From Pinguiococcus pyrenoidosus (lineage: Eukaryota > Sar > Pinguiophyceae > Pinguiochrysidales > Pinguiochrysidaceae), in NCBI GenBank assembly GCA_019677205.1, contig JAAMXY010000028.1, positions 1 through 64,000 of the forward strand: 64,000 bases of DNA. Direction: 5' to 3'. Positions within the stretch are counted from its first letter, which is position 1; each line of letters begins with the position of its first letter. The notes beneath the pieces are model-generated. The model saw nothing but the letters and a program-made list of their open reading frames with translations, did no database searches and was not told the DNA's origin. This document shows, piece by piece, positions 13,951 to 23,743 of the stretch. The position numbers were made by a program, and so were the translations under genes.

Positions 13951-15417
13951 TTAGGACTGAGCGGTGCCCGCTCCGGAGGAGTCCTTCTCAAAGACCTGCT
14001 GGAACTCCGCCTCGCACTCGGGATGGAAGTGGAAGATGTCCGCGAGGAGCAGCTTCTGCAGGTTCCTCTTGGTGTCCGAGGAGGCCATTTGGACGGACTC
14101 GATGTCTTCGAGGTCCACCGGCTCGTCTGCCTCGGGTTCTAAGTTGGGATCGTGCAAGGACGACAAGTAACGGTGTCTGAGGGCGTCCTCGACCGAGATT
14201 CTATCGCTGGGATCGAGGCGAAGCATCTTGTCGAGCAGGTCCAAGGCCTCGTCTGTCATGTCGGGGAATTTCTGACGCAGGTTGATGGGAAGGTTGGGCG
14301 GCAGGGACTCCATGAACCTCTTGGCCCGCGGGTTCTTGACGAACCCAAGCTGGTCCCTGGACGGCGTGCCCGTGAACTTGGCGATCAGCTTCAGCTGCTC
14401 GATGTAGTCCTGTCCCGGGAAGAGCGGCTTCCTCTTGTTCATCTCGGCGAAGATGCAGCCCACCGACCAGACGTCGATCGCCTTCGTGTACTCCTGCACG
14501 CTGAGCATGATCTCCGGTGCGCGGTACCATCGCGTCACGACATATTCCGTCAGCAGGTTGTCGTCCTCGGTGGCCACCGCTACGGTCCGGCTCAGCCCGA
14601 AGTCGCAGAGCTTCAAGTCGCAGTTGGAGTTCAGCAAGATGTTGCTGGGCTTCAGATCGCGGTGCAGCACCTTGGCCGAGTGGATGTACCGCAGGCCGCA
14701 GAGGATCTGGTACAGGAAGTACTTGATGTGGTCGTCGGTGAGGCTCTGCCGCGAATAGATCACGCGGTGCAGGTCGGTCTCCATGAATTCCGAGATGATG
14801 TAGATGTCGTTGAAGTCTTCAATGCTGGGCGGCGGCAGGATGTCGGTGATACTGATGATGTTCTCGTGCCGGAAGTGCCGGAGGAGCCGCACCTCCCGGA
14901 CGATCCTCTTCGCGTCCACGAGGTCCTGCACGAAGTTGGTGATCTTCTTGATGGCCACGGTGGCGGCCGGCTCCGTCCCGTGGTCCTTGGCCTTGACGAC
15001 CACCCCGTAGGCCCCGTGCCCGATGGGCTTCTCCACCTCGTAGCGCCGGTCAATCTCGAACATGGTGTTGGAGGTGGGCGCCCGATAGTAGTTCGGCCGA
15101 AGCACCCCCGTGCCCGTGGCCGCGTCCTTGAGCGCCTGCACCGCATTCTTCACCGCCACCATCCAGCGCTCTCTCTCGCCGCCGTTGTCCGCGTGCACCA
15201 TGAGCGCTGTGTTGTTGCTGATGACCTGGAAGCCGAAGTCCTTCAATCGATAGTCGATGACTTTGGTGTTGGCGTTGAGCTCCAGCTGCCCTCGGACGCG
15301 CGTCTCTTCCTGCCTCGTGAAGTACTTGATGCAGTCCTCGGTGAGCACGAAGAAGCGGCGCTTCCACTGCGCGCCGCTCTTCTTGGTCAAGTGCCCCTCA
15401 AGCAAGGGCGCCGCCAT
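13951..15417 (-). CDS. MAP kinase with N-terminal PH domain
   Basis: Single-exon gene of 488 residues, ATG at 15417. Residues about 4-100 form a PH domain (LLEGHLTKKSGAQWKRRFFV, then ISNNTALMVHADNGGERERW). A MAP-kinase domain follows (about 127-420): glycine loop GHGAYGVVVKA, catalytic HRDLKPSNILLN, DFG in LCDFGLSR, and the activation motif TEY followed by VVTRWYRAPEIML. Both T and Y phosphosites are present, so it should be activated by a dual-specificity MAPKK. The PH domain suggests recruitment to membrane phosphoinositides. From memory, PH-MAPKs of this layout occur in oomycetes and other stramenopiles. Confidence 0.95.
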   Translation of the reverse strand: MAAPLLEGHLTKKSGAQWKRRFFVLTEDCIKYFTRQEETRVRGQLELNANTKVIDYRLKDFGFQVISNNTALMVHADNGGERERWMVAVKNAVQALKDAATGTGVLRPNYYRAPTSNTMFEIDRRYEVEKPIGHGAYGVVVKAKDHGTEPAATVAIKKITNFVQDLVDAKRIVREVRLLRHFRHENIISITDILPPPSIEDFNDIYIISEFMETDLHRVIYSRQSLTDDHIKYFLYQILCGLRYIHSAKVLHRDLKPSNILLNSNCDLKLCDFGLSRTVAVATEDDNLLTEYVVTRWYRAPEIMLSVQEYTKAIDVWSVGCIFAEMNKRKPLFPGQDYIEQLKLIAKFTGTPSRDQLGFVKNPRAKRFMESLPPNLPINLRQKFPDMTDEALDLLDKMLRLDPSDRISVEDALRHRYLSSLHDPNLEPEADEPVDLEDIESVQMASSDTKRNLQKLLLADIFHFHPECEAEFQQVFEKDSSGAGTAQS

Positions 15418-16434
15418 CTTCTCTCTTTAAAGACCGCGAGGGGAGGGCGCAGGGGGAATTGGCCGACCTGGGCCTTCGCTGCAGACCGGCTGCGGCGGCA
15501 GTCCCTTCTGCAGACCTCAAACCACGACGTCGAGGACGAATGTCAGCGCTTCCGCGCCCGGACCGGCCTGTTGGGCGCTCGCGGCCTTGCCGATCAGTCC
15601 CTTTTCGAGAAGCGGAGGATCCGAAGACGCCAGAAATGCGTATCCGCGCCGTCAGCCCGCCTCGCGCTGCCGGCAGTAGCCTCCTCGGAGACTCTGACAC
15701 GCGCGCAAGGGAACACCGAGCGCCGAGGGGGCGCGATTGGCGCGAGAGCTCCGTTTGTGGCAGAGGGTTTGACTTGTGGGGCCGCTTGGCGCCAAGGGTG
15801 CAAGCTCACGAAACCGCCACTACATCGCAACTGGAACGCGCGTCTGATTGGGCGAGTGCAATCAAAGGCAGATGTGATTCGTCGGAGAGATTCCTACGGC
15901 TCCCGGGTTGCGATTCGGCCACTTGGGTGCACCCTGGCTTGGAGTTTGTGGCCTCGCATAGACACGAACCCCAACTGCGAACCTTTTTGTTCGGGCTGAA
16001 ATCGGTGCCGCCGCTGTACATGCGGCAACTGCGAACGAACACGACGGGGAACACCGGAGAAAGCAGAAGCCATGTGTAACTGTGTACCCCTGGGAGTATC
16101 AAGGGAGTAGTGAAGTATGCATGGTCCAGTACCAGTTTGGCAGAAATCCCATTGGCTCCGACAAAGCGCAGAAACGCGGAAATCATGAAATAGAAAAGCG
16201 GAAAAGCGGAAAAGCGAAAAAGCGGAAGAGCGAAAAAGCGGAAAAGCTCGGAAAGCTCAAAAGAAGAAGAGCTGAGCAAGCGCCAGGACAGGACCGCGGC
16301 GACAGAGACCAAGACCAGAAAACAGTGGGACCTACTTTCTACTGTTTTCTGCACAGTGACGTGGTCTTCCGTTCGCGGTTCGCAAGGCGCCACATGCGTT
16401 GCAGCGGCGCCATACTTGCTGCGCCTCAGTTCCC
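15418..16434. other. Head-to-head spacer (PH-MAPK / AIF)
   Basis: About 1 kb with no supportable gene. A purine-only-like tract of repeated aaaagcgg units runs at 16192-16263. The two promoters presumably lie here. Confidence 0.5.
16192..16263. repeat. Purine-rich 8-bp repeat tract
   Basis: Imperfect copies of aaaagcgg on the + strand, about 170 bp upstream of the AIF start codon. It could be a promoter or 5' UTR element, or simple-sequence expansion. Confidence 0.7.
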
Positions 16435-18714
16435 ATGAAGGGCGCGAGGAGCTGGGTGGGAGCCCCGTGGCGCCGGTGGTGGTGCCTGCAGCACCACCGG
16501 CACTTGGACCGAGCAGCGGGGATTGCTGCAGAGTCTGTCCGGTCCCAATGCCCTGGTGGTCGGGGTTCGACGTCTTGGAGATCGCGAACCCATGCCAAGA
16601 GTCGGCGAGTGCGCCTCAGCGGCCTCCTGATGGCACCTGCAATCGCCGTGAGTCTGGAGAGCATCGCCAAGGCGGAACCAGAGCAAGCGCAGCAGAACTT
16701 CGCAGATATCGTGATTGTCGGCGGAGGTACCGCTGCAGCAGCGGCTCTGCGAGAACTCATGCAGAGCGGCTTCCGAGGCAAAATCCTCGTGCTGGACGCT
16801 GCGGGTCGACTTCCCCGCGAGCTTCAGGATATGCTGGGCACCAAAGCGGCGTCGGGACTGGTAGGAGTAAGAAGTCTGCAGGACATGACGACCACCAGCA
16901 GCAGCAGCAGCAGCAGCGGCAGCAGCAGCTCTTCGTCCTGGTTTGGAAGAATCACGGGAAGTCGGCAGTCGCCCGCGGCTTTGTGGGATGGCAAACAAGT
17001 CGAGGTGATCCTGGGCTGCGCTGTGGACGCGTTGGACGTGGCCAACAGCCGCGTGCTTGCCCAGAACAACGGCGTCTTTCGCTTTGGACGATGCCTGATC
17101 GCGACGGGGCGGCCAGTGGCTCGTGTCCCGGCGGCCAATGTCGACAAGAGACTACTGGAGCCGAGCATACGCACGAATTTTGAACCATTGCCCCTGGTCC
17201 CGCCGCTGTGCCTGCCCGATCGACAGACCGAGGACAGTCTGAAGGCGCTGCTGACGGAGCCACTGGGGGCAAAAGGAGGAAAGCGCCATCACGTGACAGT
17301 GGTAGGAAATGGTATCGACGCCGTCGAGCTCAGCACGAAGCTTGCGACCGCGGTGCGGTCGAGCGCTGGCTCTGAAGCAAAGGGCGAGAAGCGCGTCACG
17401 CTGGTGACGCACGAACCCGGCATCTTCGCTCGGCTCGTTCCCAACTACCTATGGGCGCCTCTTGAAAGGAAAGCCAGGCGAGTGGGAGTCGAGGTCGTGA
17501 CGCACATGTACATAAAGTATGCACAAAAGCATCTAGAGTATAAGGGGGAGGGCCTGCTGGGAAGGTCTCGCCAAGTGCGGGGAACCAAAGTGTATCTGAG
17601 CTGCGTCTACGACTCGCTGGACACCTCGTCGTTGATGACGTCCGTGGTTGCGGTTCCGTCGCCCGATCGCGGGGGTGGCCTCTCGGCGCATCCACCCTTT
17701 CCCAGCATGGAAGTGCAAGGCGAAGTAGGCAGCGCCTTTGTCGGAACGGATCATGTCGACTTGCAGATAGATCGCATCACTGGAACGATCCTTACGGACG
17801 CGTCTCTCAATGCCGCGCCTCGTGTGTGGGCTGCCGGTAGTGCGACCGAGCCTGCCGCTCCGCACCCACAGACCGTGTCTGGAGGTGCCGCAGCGAGGCC
17901 GTCTTCATCTGGGGAGCAGTTTGCCGTCGATTCCGGGCGCTTGGCAGCGCACAACATGCTGGTAGATATCGCGAAGGAGCAGAAGCGCAGCGGTACTGCA
18001 GGGCAGCTCCAGGGCGCAGCCTACGCGGGAGGATCAGCGAGCGGCGACCTTCCCTTTGCGTACGACGGCTACCGCGGCTGCGAGGCGGCCCTTAGTCGCA
18101 AAGCGGAGATTTTCGATCTGGGGATCAGTGCGCGATGGATTGGGCGATGCGACACGCGGATGGACTCCCACGGCTTCTGGTACCGACCGTTGAAACTGAA
18201 GTCCGCGGAGGCAAAGGGCTTGAAGGCGGGGGCAGAGGACGGTGAGGCCACCAATCCGAATCCCAGCCCGGCTTTGGGAGTGGGCGTCGTGTTCTTCATG
18301 GAACCTGGCGGTCGCCTTGCGGGCATACTGCTGTGGGGCTTGGACCACACGCTGACGAAGGAGTCAGCCGAGGAGCGCGAGAAGATGTGGCAAGCAGCCG
18401 AGGAGAGGGCGTCCGAGCTCCTGCGTGAGAGCAGTGCCTGGAGGAAGCATGCCATGTCCCGGGTGGAGCTCGTGTCCTTCCTGCTGGCCACGAGCAGCGA
18501 GATCGTCCGCGATTCGTGCCCCATGGTGAACAACACCGGCCAGCTTCGACCAATTCACAAGCACGCGGTCGCGCGCTTTGGGAAAGCAGTGGACTCGCCC
18601 TTCAGCATGGGCAAGAGCACCCGCTCCAGGCGAGATGTCATCGCGGATGCTTACAGCGCAGGCATCCGGGGTGGCAGAGCGCCGCCGAGCATTGACGGCG
18701 TGAACCCAATGTAG
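16435..18714 (+). CDS. AIFM1: Apoptosis-inducing factor-like FAD/NADH oxidoreductase
   Basis: Single-exon gene of 759 residues. The first in-frame ATG is at 16435. An Arg/Trp-rich N-terminus (residues 1-70) looks like a mitochondrial presequence, then a hydrophobic stretch. The FAD Rossmann motif is DIVIVGGGTAAAAALREL (about 90). The second nucleotide-binding motif is VTVVGNGIDAVELSTKLA, preceded by CLIATGRPVARVP and LRT-like linker residues. The C-terminal AIF domain has GVVFFMEPGGRLAGILLWG, matching the AIFM1-specific C-terminal fold. AIF is an intermembrane-space NADH oxidase that supports respiratory complex assembly. Lineage-specific inserts include a poly-Ser run near 16900 and a long segment around 17990-18250. 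Confidence 0.85.
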   Translation: MKGARSWVGAPWRRWWCLQHHRHLDRAAGIAAESVRSQCPGGRGSTSWRSRTHAKSRRVRLSGLLMAPAIAVSLESIAKAEPEQAQQNFADIVIVGGGTAAAAALRELMQSGFRGKILVLDAAGRLPRELQDMLGTKAASGLVGVRSLQDMTTTSSSSSSSGSSSSSSWFGRITGSRQSPAALWDGKQVEVILGCAVDALDVANSRVLAQNNGVFRFGRCLIATGRPVARVPAANVDKRLLEPSIRTNFEPLPLVPPLCLPDRQTEDSLKALLTEPLGAKGGKRHHVTVVGNGIDAVELSTKLATAVRSSAGSEAKGEKRVTLVTHEPGIFARLVPNYLWAPLERKARRVGVEVVTHMYIKYAQKHLEYKGEGLLGRSRQVRGTKVYLSCVYDSLDTSSLMTSVVAVPSPDRGGGLSAHPPFPSMEVQGEVGSAFVGTDHVDLQIDRITGTILTDASLNAAPRVWAAGSATEPAAPHPQTVSGGAAARPSSSGEQFAVDSGRLAAHNMLVDIAKEQKRSGTAGQLQGAAYAGGSASGDLPFAYDGYRGCEAALSRKAEIFDLGISARWIGRCDTRMDSHGFWYRPLKLKSAEAKGLKAGAEDGEATNPNPSPALGVGVVFFMEPGGRLAGILLWGLDHTLTKESAEEREKMWQAAEERASELLRESSAWRKHAMSRVELVSFLLATSSEIVRDSCPMVNNTGQLRPIHKHAVARFGKAVDSPFSMGKSTRSRRDVIADAYSAGIRGGRAPPSIDGVNPM

Positions 18715-18882
18715 TCACGGGGAAGGCAAGAAAGACGAACCACGCACAGAAGCCGAATCATCCGCGACGAAGAAGAAGAAGAAGGCCGTGGGCGGAGCCC
18801 ACGGCACGAGACGACCCCGAGACACGGCGACTGCATGTAGAAGTCCTTCTTTCGATGCAACCTGTCTCACCGCGAGAACCCT

Positions 18883-20050
18883 CTATCCGAACATGACCTG
18901 CTTGTACTTGGCCACCTCCTCCGTGCCGCCAAAGCATGCTCCGAGTCTCCGATCGAGGTGATCGATCGGTACGTCAAGGACGCTCATAGGCTCTGGCGGA
19001 TCGTCCGAGTCCGCTTTGACCTTGGGCACCGTGCAGGTCTCCGCCCCCGCGGCCTCCATGATGAAGCCGATGGGCGCCACCTCGTAGAGGAGCCGCAGCT
19101 TGGCCTTGGCGGACGGGCTCGCGACGTTGCTGAAGATGCCCTTGCCCTTGGCCAGGATGTGGTACACGTCCGGCACCATTCCTCCGGTGTATCGAAGCGT
19201 ATATCTCTCGCTAATCCAGTATTGCACAAGCTCCATGTATCGCGGGTTGTCGGCCGTCGCACGGAGGTTGCCGGGCGCAAACGTCTTTCCCGCGGGCGCC
19301 ACGTCGAACTTCTCTTCCGTGACCATCCACGAGATCTGATCCTGCTCGGACACCGCCACAAAAGGGTACTCCGTCTCCACCGTGTCCTCTGCGATGCGTC
19401 CAACCATTCGGAAACCCCTGGGTTAGGCGCCATGCACTGAAGAATCGACGATGATGCGGGAGTGTCGTACCGTGCAAGGTGAGCTCAAAGGCCACCGGTG
19501 GGCCCTCCGTCACGCGCGATCCAAGAGCAACTGCAATGGTGATCCGCGAGCCGTACGCGGCCATGCAAGCGGCGTCCTGCTCGCGCCCAGTGCGGTTGAG
19601 CAGCCCTGCGCCTGGCCAGATGCCAAAGATGCTGCCCACGGCGAAGTTGGCCGGGATGACGCTGCTGCCGTCCAGCGGGTCGAAGCCCACCGAGTAGCCC
19701 TCTCCTCCGAGATCCGTCTGCTCCGGCGTCTCTTCGCTGGCCGCCACGGCGACGGCGCCGCATTGCCTCAGCATCTCGAAGACGATGGCGTCCGTGGCCA
19801 CGTCCACTTCCAGCTGTGCATCGCCGAAGGCGTTCTGCGAGCCCACCAGCTTGCTCCCACTGCTCACCCGAAGCTTCCTGGCGATGAGCAAGGTGGCCCG
19901 CGCCAGCGCGGTGATGACCCGCACGAGCTTCTCGTCCATCTTCGGAGCGAAGTGCCGGAGGATCCCCTCCAGCAGCAGCGGTTCTCGCAGCGGAGGCACC
20001 GGGGCCGACGCTGGCGCCGCGGGCGTCGGAGCCACCTTATCAGTGGCCAT
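18883..20050 (-). CDS. SBPase: Sedoheptulose-1,7-bisphosphatase
   Basis: Dephosphorylates sedoheptulose 1,7-bisphosphate (class I FBPase superfamily). Proposed exons are 19471-20050 and 18883-19388, joined by an 82-nt intron that keeps frame, giving 361 residues. The start is the ATG at 20050 (MATDKVAP); no ATG lies upstream in frame. Motifs: SEETPEQTD, the metal/substrate loop GFDPLDGSSVIPANF, FAPGNLRAT, and the SBPase-typical TLRYTGGMVPDVYH plus AKLRLLYEVAPIGFIMEAAG. No signal or transit peptide is visible, so this copy is probably cytosolic. The exact splice site is less certain than in other genes. Confidence 0.9.
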
Positions 20051-20475
20051 GGCGAAGGGGAAAACGGGACTTGGGAGGCTGCAACCGAAGCTCTCAACGA
20101 AGGGTTTTCGCGGGAAAGAAGGCGACGCATTTGACCCCGCAACGTCATCTGCACATATATGGCCGTGGTATTGCCGCGAAGCCTGTCGATCTCTAGATGG
20201 ATGCACGTGATTGGATACATGGAAAGTGGTTATGTGGCATCAACAACGGGGCCAATCAAGGGTCAGGACAAGCTTCGGAGGCTGTCCTAAAATCGATATG
20301 TATCTATGATACACATCATAGAATGGGGACAGACAAGACAGAGAGGGACAGAGAGACCAACAGGATTTTGGTCTCTCCAATTCCCCCCCAAAAAGCTGCT
20401 TGCGCCCTCTTGTTTGCTCTTCTATAGCTTCGGTCGCGCGCAAGATTGGCGCCGTCTGCTGTGCGCCCCTGAACC
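20051..20475. promoter_or_regulatory. Divergent spacer (SBPase / SGF29)
   Basis: 425 bp between two head-to-head genes. A moderately AT-rich part lies at about 20285-20330 (atcgatatgtatctatgata). Likely holds both promoters. Confidence 0.35.
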
Positions 20476-21438
20476 ATGGCTCTCCAATTCTCTGTGCTGT
20501 CGGTGAGAGCCTCGAGCGGCGTCGGAAGCTCGCGATGGCGCGGAGATCAGCGCTGCTGATCTTCCTCTTCCTCTTCGCCTCTCCGCCTCTCCGCCTCTCC
20601 GCCTCTCCGCCTCTCCGCCTCTCATCTTACGCGCTTATCTCCGCAGGACAAGGCGCTGCGCTCGTACTTGAATTTTCACTGGCAGTCCATAGAAGCCAAC
20701 GCCACGCGAGAGCAGCTGGTGAAGCAGGTGGAGAGGTGCGCGCCCAAGTCGGTCGCTTGGGAGTTCAACTGCATGCTCACCTTGGAACTGCTCTCTGCGC
20801 CGCCGCAGCCACTTCAACGACTGGATGATCAAAGAGGAAGACGTGGTGGACTACTTCGTGAACGAAAGTGGCCTCACCATGGGCGTCGAAGGTGCGTACA
20901 GGCAGAGAGAGCGCGCGAAAGACCCGCGTCGACTCACACCAGGGAACATCCCACAGGCGCTGCGGCGAATAAGAAGCGGCGGCGGACGAATGCGCTGTCC
21001 GACATCCCGGCGAAGGTCGGGGAGCAAGTGGCTGCGAGGATCAGCGTTGATGGGGAGGGCTCCTCGTGGATCCTCGCCGGCGTCATCAGCTACAACCTCG
21101 GCACGCGGATGTACGAGGTCAAGGACGAGGACGACGAAAGCACCGTTCAGCTGCCTTACAAGGACGTGATCCGCCTCGAGGATGAGATCTCGGGACTCAG
21201 CAAGGGCGACCGCGTCCTCGCGGTCTTCCCGGACACCACGTCCTTCTACAAGGCGATCATCAGCAAGGATCCCGTGAAGACCAACACCGATCGATCGCCG
21301 CCCTACGAAGTCTGGGTGAAATTCGAAGATGACGAGGATGATTCTGGGAAGACGCCGAATCGACGCATCCTAGCGATGCATATCGTGTACGAGCCCACCG
21401 ATGAGGAGCAGGACGAGGGAGAGCCCGGCAGTGAATGA
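20476..21438 (+). CDS. SGF29: SAGA-associated factor 29-like tandem Tudor protein
   Basis: Chromatin reader of the SAGA-type histone acetyltransferase complex; the tandem Tudor domain binds H3K4me3. Exons 20476-20502, 20647-20735, 20809-20891 and 20957-21438 keep frame and give 226 residues. The C-terminal half aligns with SGF29: VGEQVAARISVDGEGSSWIL, AGVISYNLGTRMYEVKDEDD, YKDVIRLED, then VLAVFPDTTSFYKAII and YEVWVKFEDDED. The N-terminal exons encode a helical segment (SIEANATREQLVKQVE, then DWMIKEEDVVDYFVNESG) that resembles a DEK_C-type module instead of the usual long coiled coil. Exon 1 is only nine codons. Confidence 0.85.
20576..20624. repeat. 8-bp CT-rich tandem repeat in SGF29 intron 1
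   Basis: About six copies of cctctccg just upstream of the acceptor. It may double as an extended polypyrimidine tract. Confidence 0.8.
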
Positions 21439-21458
21439 ACGATCGGTTCCTTATCTTC

Positions 21459-21890
21459 ATCCTGATCCCAGCTGCAGCAGCTGGATGTCGCACCAACGCA
21501 GTTGCGCTCACAGAAAAGACTCGCGCACCCCACGATGGTGCAGGTGCAGCCGTCGGCGGGCGTGCACTCGGCTACCGCAGCGATGGGAAACAACGACGAC
21601 AACGACGACGACAATGACGACGACGACGACGACGATGACGACGACGACGATGACGACGACGACGATGACGACGACGACGACGACGATGACGAAATTGACG
21701 ATGACGAATTTGACAACGACGAATTCGGGGACTTTGAATAGAGCTCAGGCAGCGCACAGCCTTCCATATCTCAGCCAACCGCCACTCAATCGCAAGCGCA
21801 GATGCCACTGCAGGCTACAGCGTTGCACCGTAGCCTCCCATGAACAGCGCAAGCGTGGCACATCAGAGCCAGGGGGGTTCTTCTCCGTTG
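21459..21890 (+). pseudogene. Truncated duplicate of the gamma-synergin-like gene with GAC expansion
   Basis: The + strand here resembles, at DNA and protein level, an internal part of the synergin-like gene at 43.6-43.9 kb (opposite strand). Shared landmarks in order: QQLDVAPTQLRSQ (parent QQLHVAPTQMRSQ), HPTMVQ, SATAAMGNNDD (parent ATAAMENNDD), EFGDFE, TQSQAQMPLQAT (parent IQSQAQVPLQAT) and AHQSQGG. The fragment has an in-frame stop right after EFGDFE, frame changes beyond it, and its short acidic run is expanded to about 30 Asp codons. Neither EH domain nor C-terminal domain is present. It lies in the convergent gap after SGF29 and is most simply a dead segmental duplicate. Confidence 0.8.
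21596..21700. repeat. GAC/GAT trinucleotide expansion
   Basis: About 30 tandem Asp codons inside the synergin pseudogene fragment. The parent gene has only about six Asp codons at the matching place. Confidence 0.9.
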
Positions 21891-22033
21891 CGGCGGATCT
21901 GCATCACCTGATCACCTGCTCTTGCGGTAGACCAGGAGCGCATCAGTCGAGCCTCGGAGCGCGCTCGTGTCCGGCGTCCTCTTCAGAGCGCAAGGTCCAT
22001 CCAAGATACGCGGCGAATCAAGTGCCGACGGGC

Positions 22034-23128
22034 TCATGGCTCCGCTGTGCCTTGCACCTCGTGGCGCTTGAGCAGCTCAGAAATGTAGCTGTTCATGGCC
22101 GGGTCCCAGGAAGCGACGGTGACCAGATGATACCTCCTCATTTGCCCGTGCCACGTGAGGAGGTAGAACACTGAGGTTTGGAAGGAAGAACGGAACGAAG
22201 GAGGAAGATTCGGTCAGCCGAAGCGCACGCACCAAAGCGAAGACACAGCATAAGGGATTGCGGCAGACGAATGCTTTGTCCGCACCTGTCGACGACAGTA
22301 TGACGATTTCCATGATCGAAGTATAGTTCGCCAGCGTCGAAACGTGGAGGCTGAGATAGACCCCAATGAAGCACGTGGCAGCGAGCACCACGAAAAGCAC
22401 TCTGCGACAGAGCAGCAATCGTGTAAGGGACCCTTCCGGGCGTCGAAAGAACTTTGGAGGGGCGTGCCGCTCGACCAGCCAGACCTTAATCGCCAAAGGG
22501 AGCATTCCCTGGCATGCTCATGCACGGCCACATCGAGCAAGACATGGATGATGCCGGCCATGATGAAGCCACCGAAGCAAAGCCCGGCAAAGGCCAGGTG
22601 TGCCACGAGGTGCGCTCCTCGCGCGGGAAACTCCAGCATCCCTGCGACGCCCACAATGGCTGCAACTCCCGCAACAAGCGCCGCGCCGTTGCCGCGCAGC
22701 GCCGTAGTCTTTCGCTTGCAGCCGCTGCAGAAGACCTACACAGAGAGCACCAAGAGTAGCGGGAGAGGCAACTGTCAGGTCCGAGTCTCTCTGTTCTGCC
22801 TTCCGCACTGCGCTCGCCACACAACACCGAGCCTCACCTGGTTCCACATGTAGCAGTAGCGCGCAAGGAAGGTGATAAGGAGCCATAGCGAGGAGAGCCC
22901 AAAGCCGATCTTGCCGATGCGGCCAGCAGTGTCGTTTTGCAGTGCGGTTCCAAGATGGAAGTCCCCGCTGCCGAGGTCCTTCTCCAGCGCTGCAATGACG
23001 AACACAGCCGCTGCAGTCGAGCAGAAAGTGAGCACAGCGCCCAGGAGCACCACGTCACCGCGGATGAAGACAGGCAGCATCGGCGAGAATCCCACTGCGC
23101 GCACGTCTCCCGACTGGGACACCTTCAT
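22034..23128 (-). CDS. Multi-pass membrane protein, DRAM/FRAG1/SFK1-like
   Basis: Four exons (22838-23128, 22485-22735, 22286-22401, 22034-22170) join in frame to 264 residues from the ATG at 23128. About six membrane segments can be read: VVLLGAVLTFCSTAAAVFVI, FGLSSLWLLITFLARYCYMW, AALVAGVAAIVGVAGML, LAFAGLCFGGFIMAGIIHVL, VLFVVLAATCFIGVYLSL, and SIMEIVILSSTVFYLLTW. The layout and the final EIVI...FYLLTWH segment resemble the FRAG1/DRAM/Sfk1 family, which acts in autophagy, GPI-lipid remodelling or phosphoinositide control. The match is by eye and moderate. The donor after 22485 (GTCTGG) is unusual but gives a continuous fold. Confidence 0.6.
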
Positions 23129-23743
23129 CCGAGTCTCCGGAGCGCCACTGGGGCACGAAAGGCCGCAGAACACCAGAGGCTGAGCGAAAGAAGCGGCGGA
23201 GTTTCGGAGTCCGTTCTGGCTCTTCCAACCCGTGACCTCTGTTCATGGTGGCGCCCCTTTCGAAGAGCAAAATAGGGGAGTTCAATCCCTTCCGTCTCCT
23301 GATTTGTGGATGCTCGCATTTCTGCTGCCAAATATCCGCTCATTCAATGGCGAGTGGAAGGAATGGAGCCCAATCGGGTCAATGGTCGTCCACAATTTTG
23401 TAGTATGACCAATCCTTATCAGTCCCTTGACGTCACGCGTATCTTTCTATGCCGCTGTGCTTTGAAAAATTCTGGCAGGATTGATCCTAGTCAGACTACC
23501 CGCCAGTAGCACAGCCCCGCAACGTTCAACAGTTTCAGGAGAGGAAGGGTCGTTGCTAGTTTGGGACCATTCGGACGCTTCGGGCGCCTACGCCGCCGCT
23601 GCCGCACTGGGCCGCTCCAGGTGGTGGTGCTGAGGGGGGGCTGACCTCTAGCAGGTGGTCTGAAGAGGGTGGAGCCGCCTGCAAATGCGGCCGCGTCAGA
23701 GGCGGACGTCGCGCGAGTCCCAGTGCTCCCCTTGCAGATCAGC
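23129..23743. other. Head-to-head spacer (DRAM-like / PP2C fusion)
   Basis: About 615 bp. An acceptor-like ccccttgcag sits just before the PP2C start ATG, so a non-coding or short coding 5' exon may lie here. Otherwise nothing can be supported. Confidence 0.4.

Noticed and set aside
14152-15999. 615-codon plus-strand open frame over the PH-MAPK
   Set aside because: It is an exact shadow of the kinase gene on the minus strand; the composition (Arg/His/Val/Leu-rich) is that of antisense GC-rich DNA.
21502-21741. Short open frame with about 30 Asp as a novel acidic protein gene
   Set aside because: Its flanks align with the synergin-like gene at 43.7 kb, and it stops where the parent continues. 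It is better explained as a pseudogene fragment.
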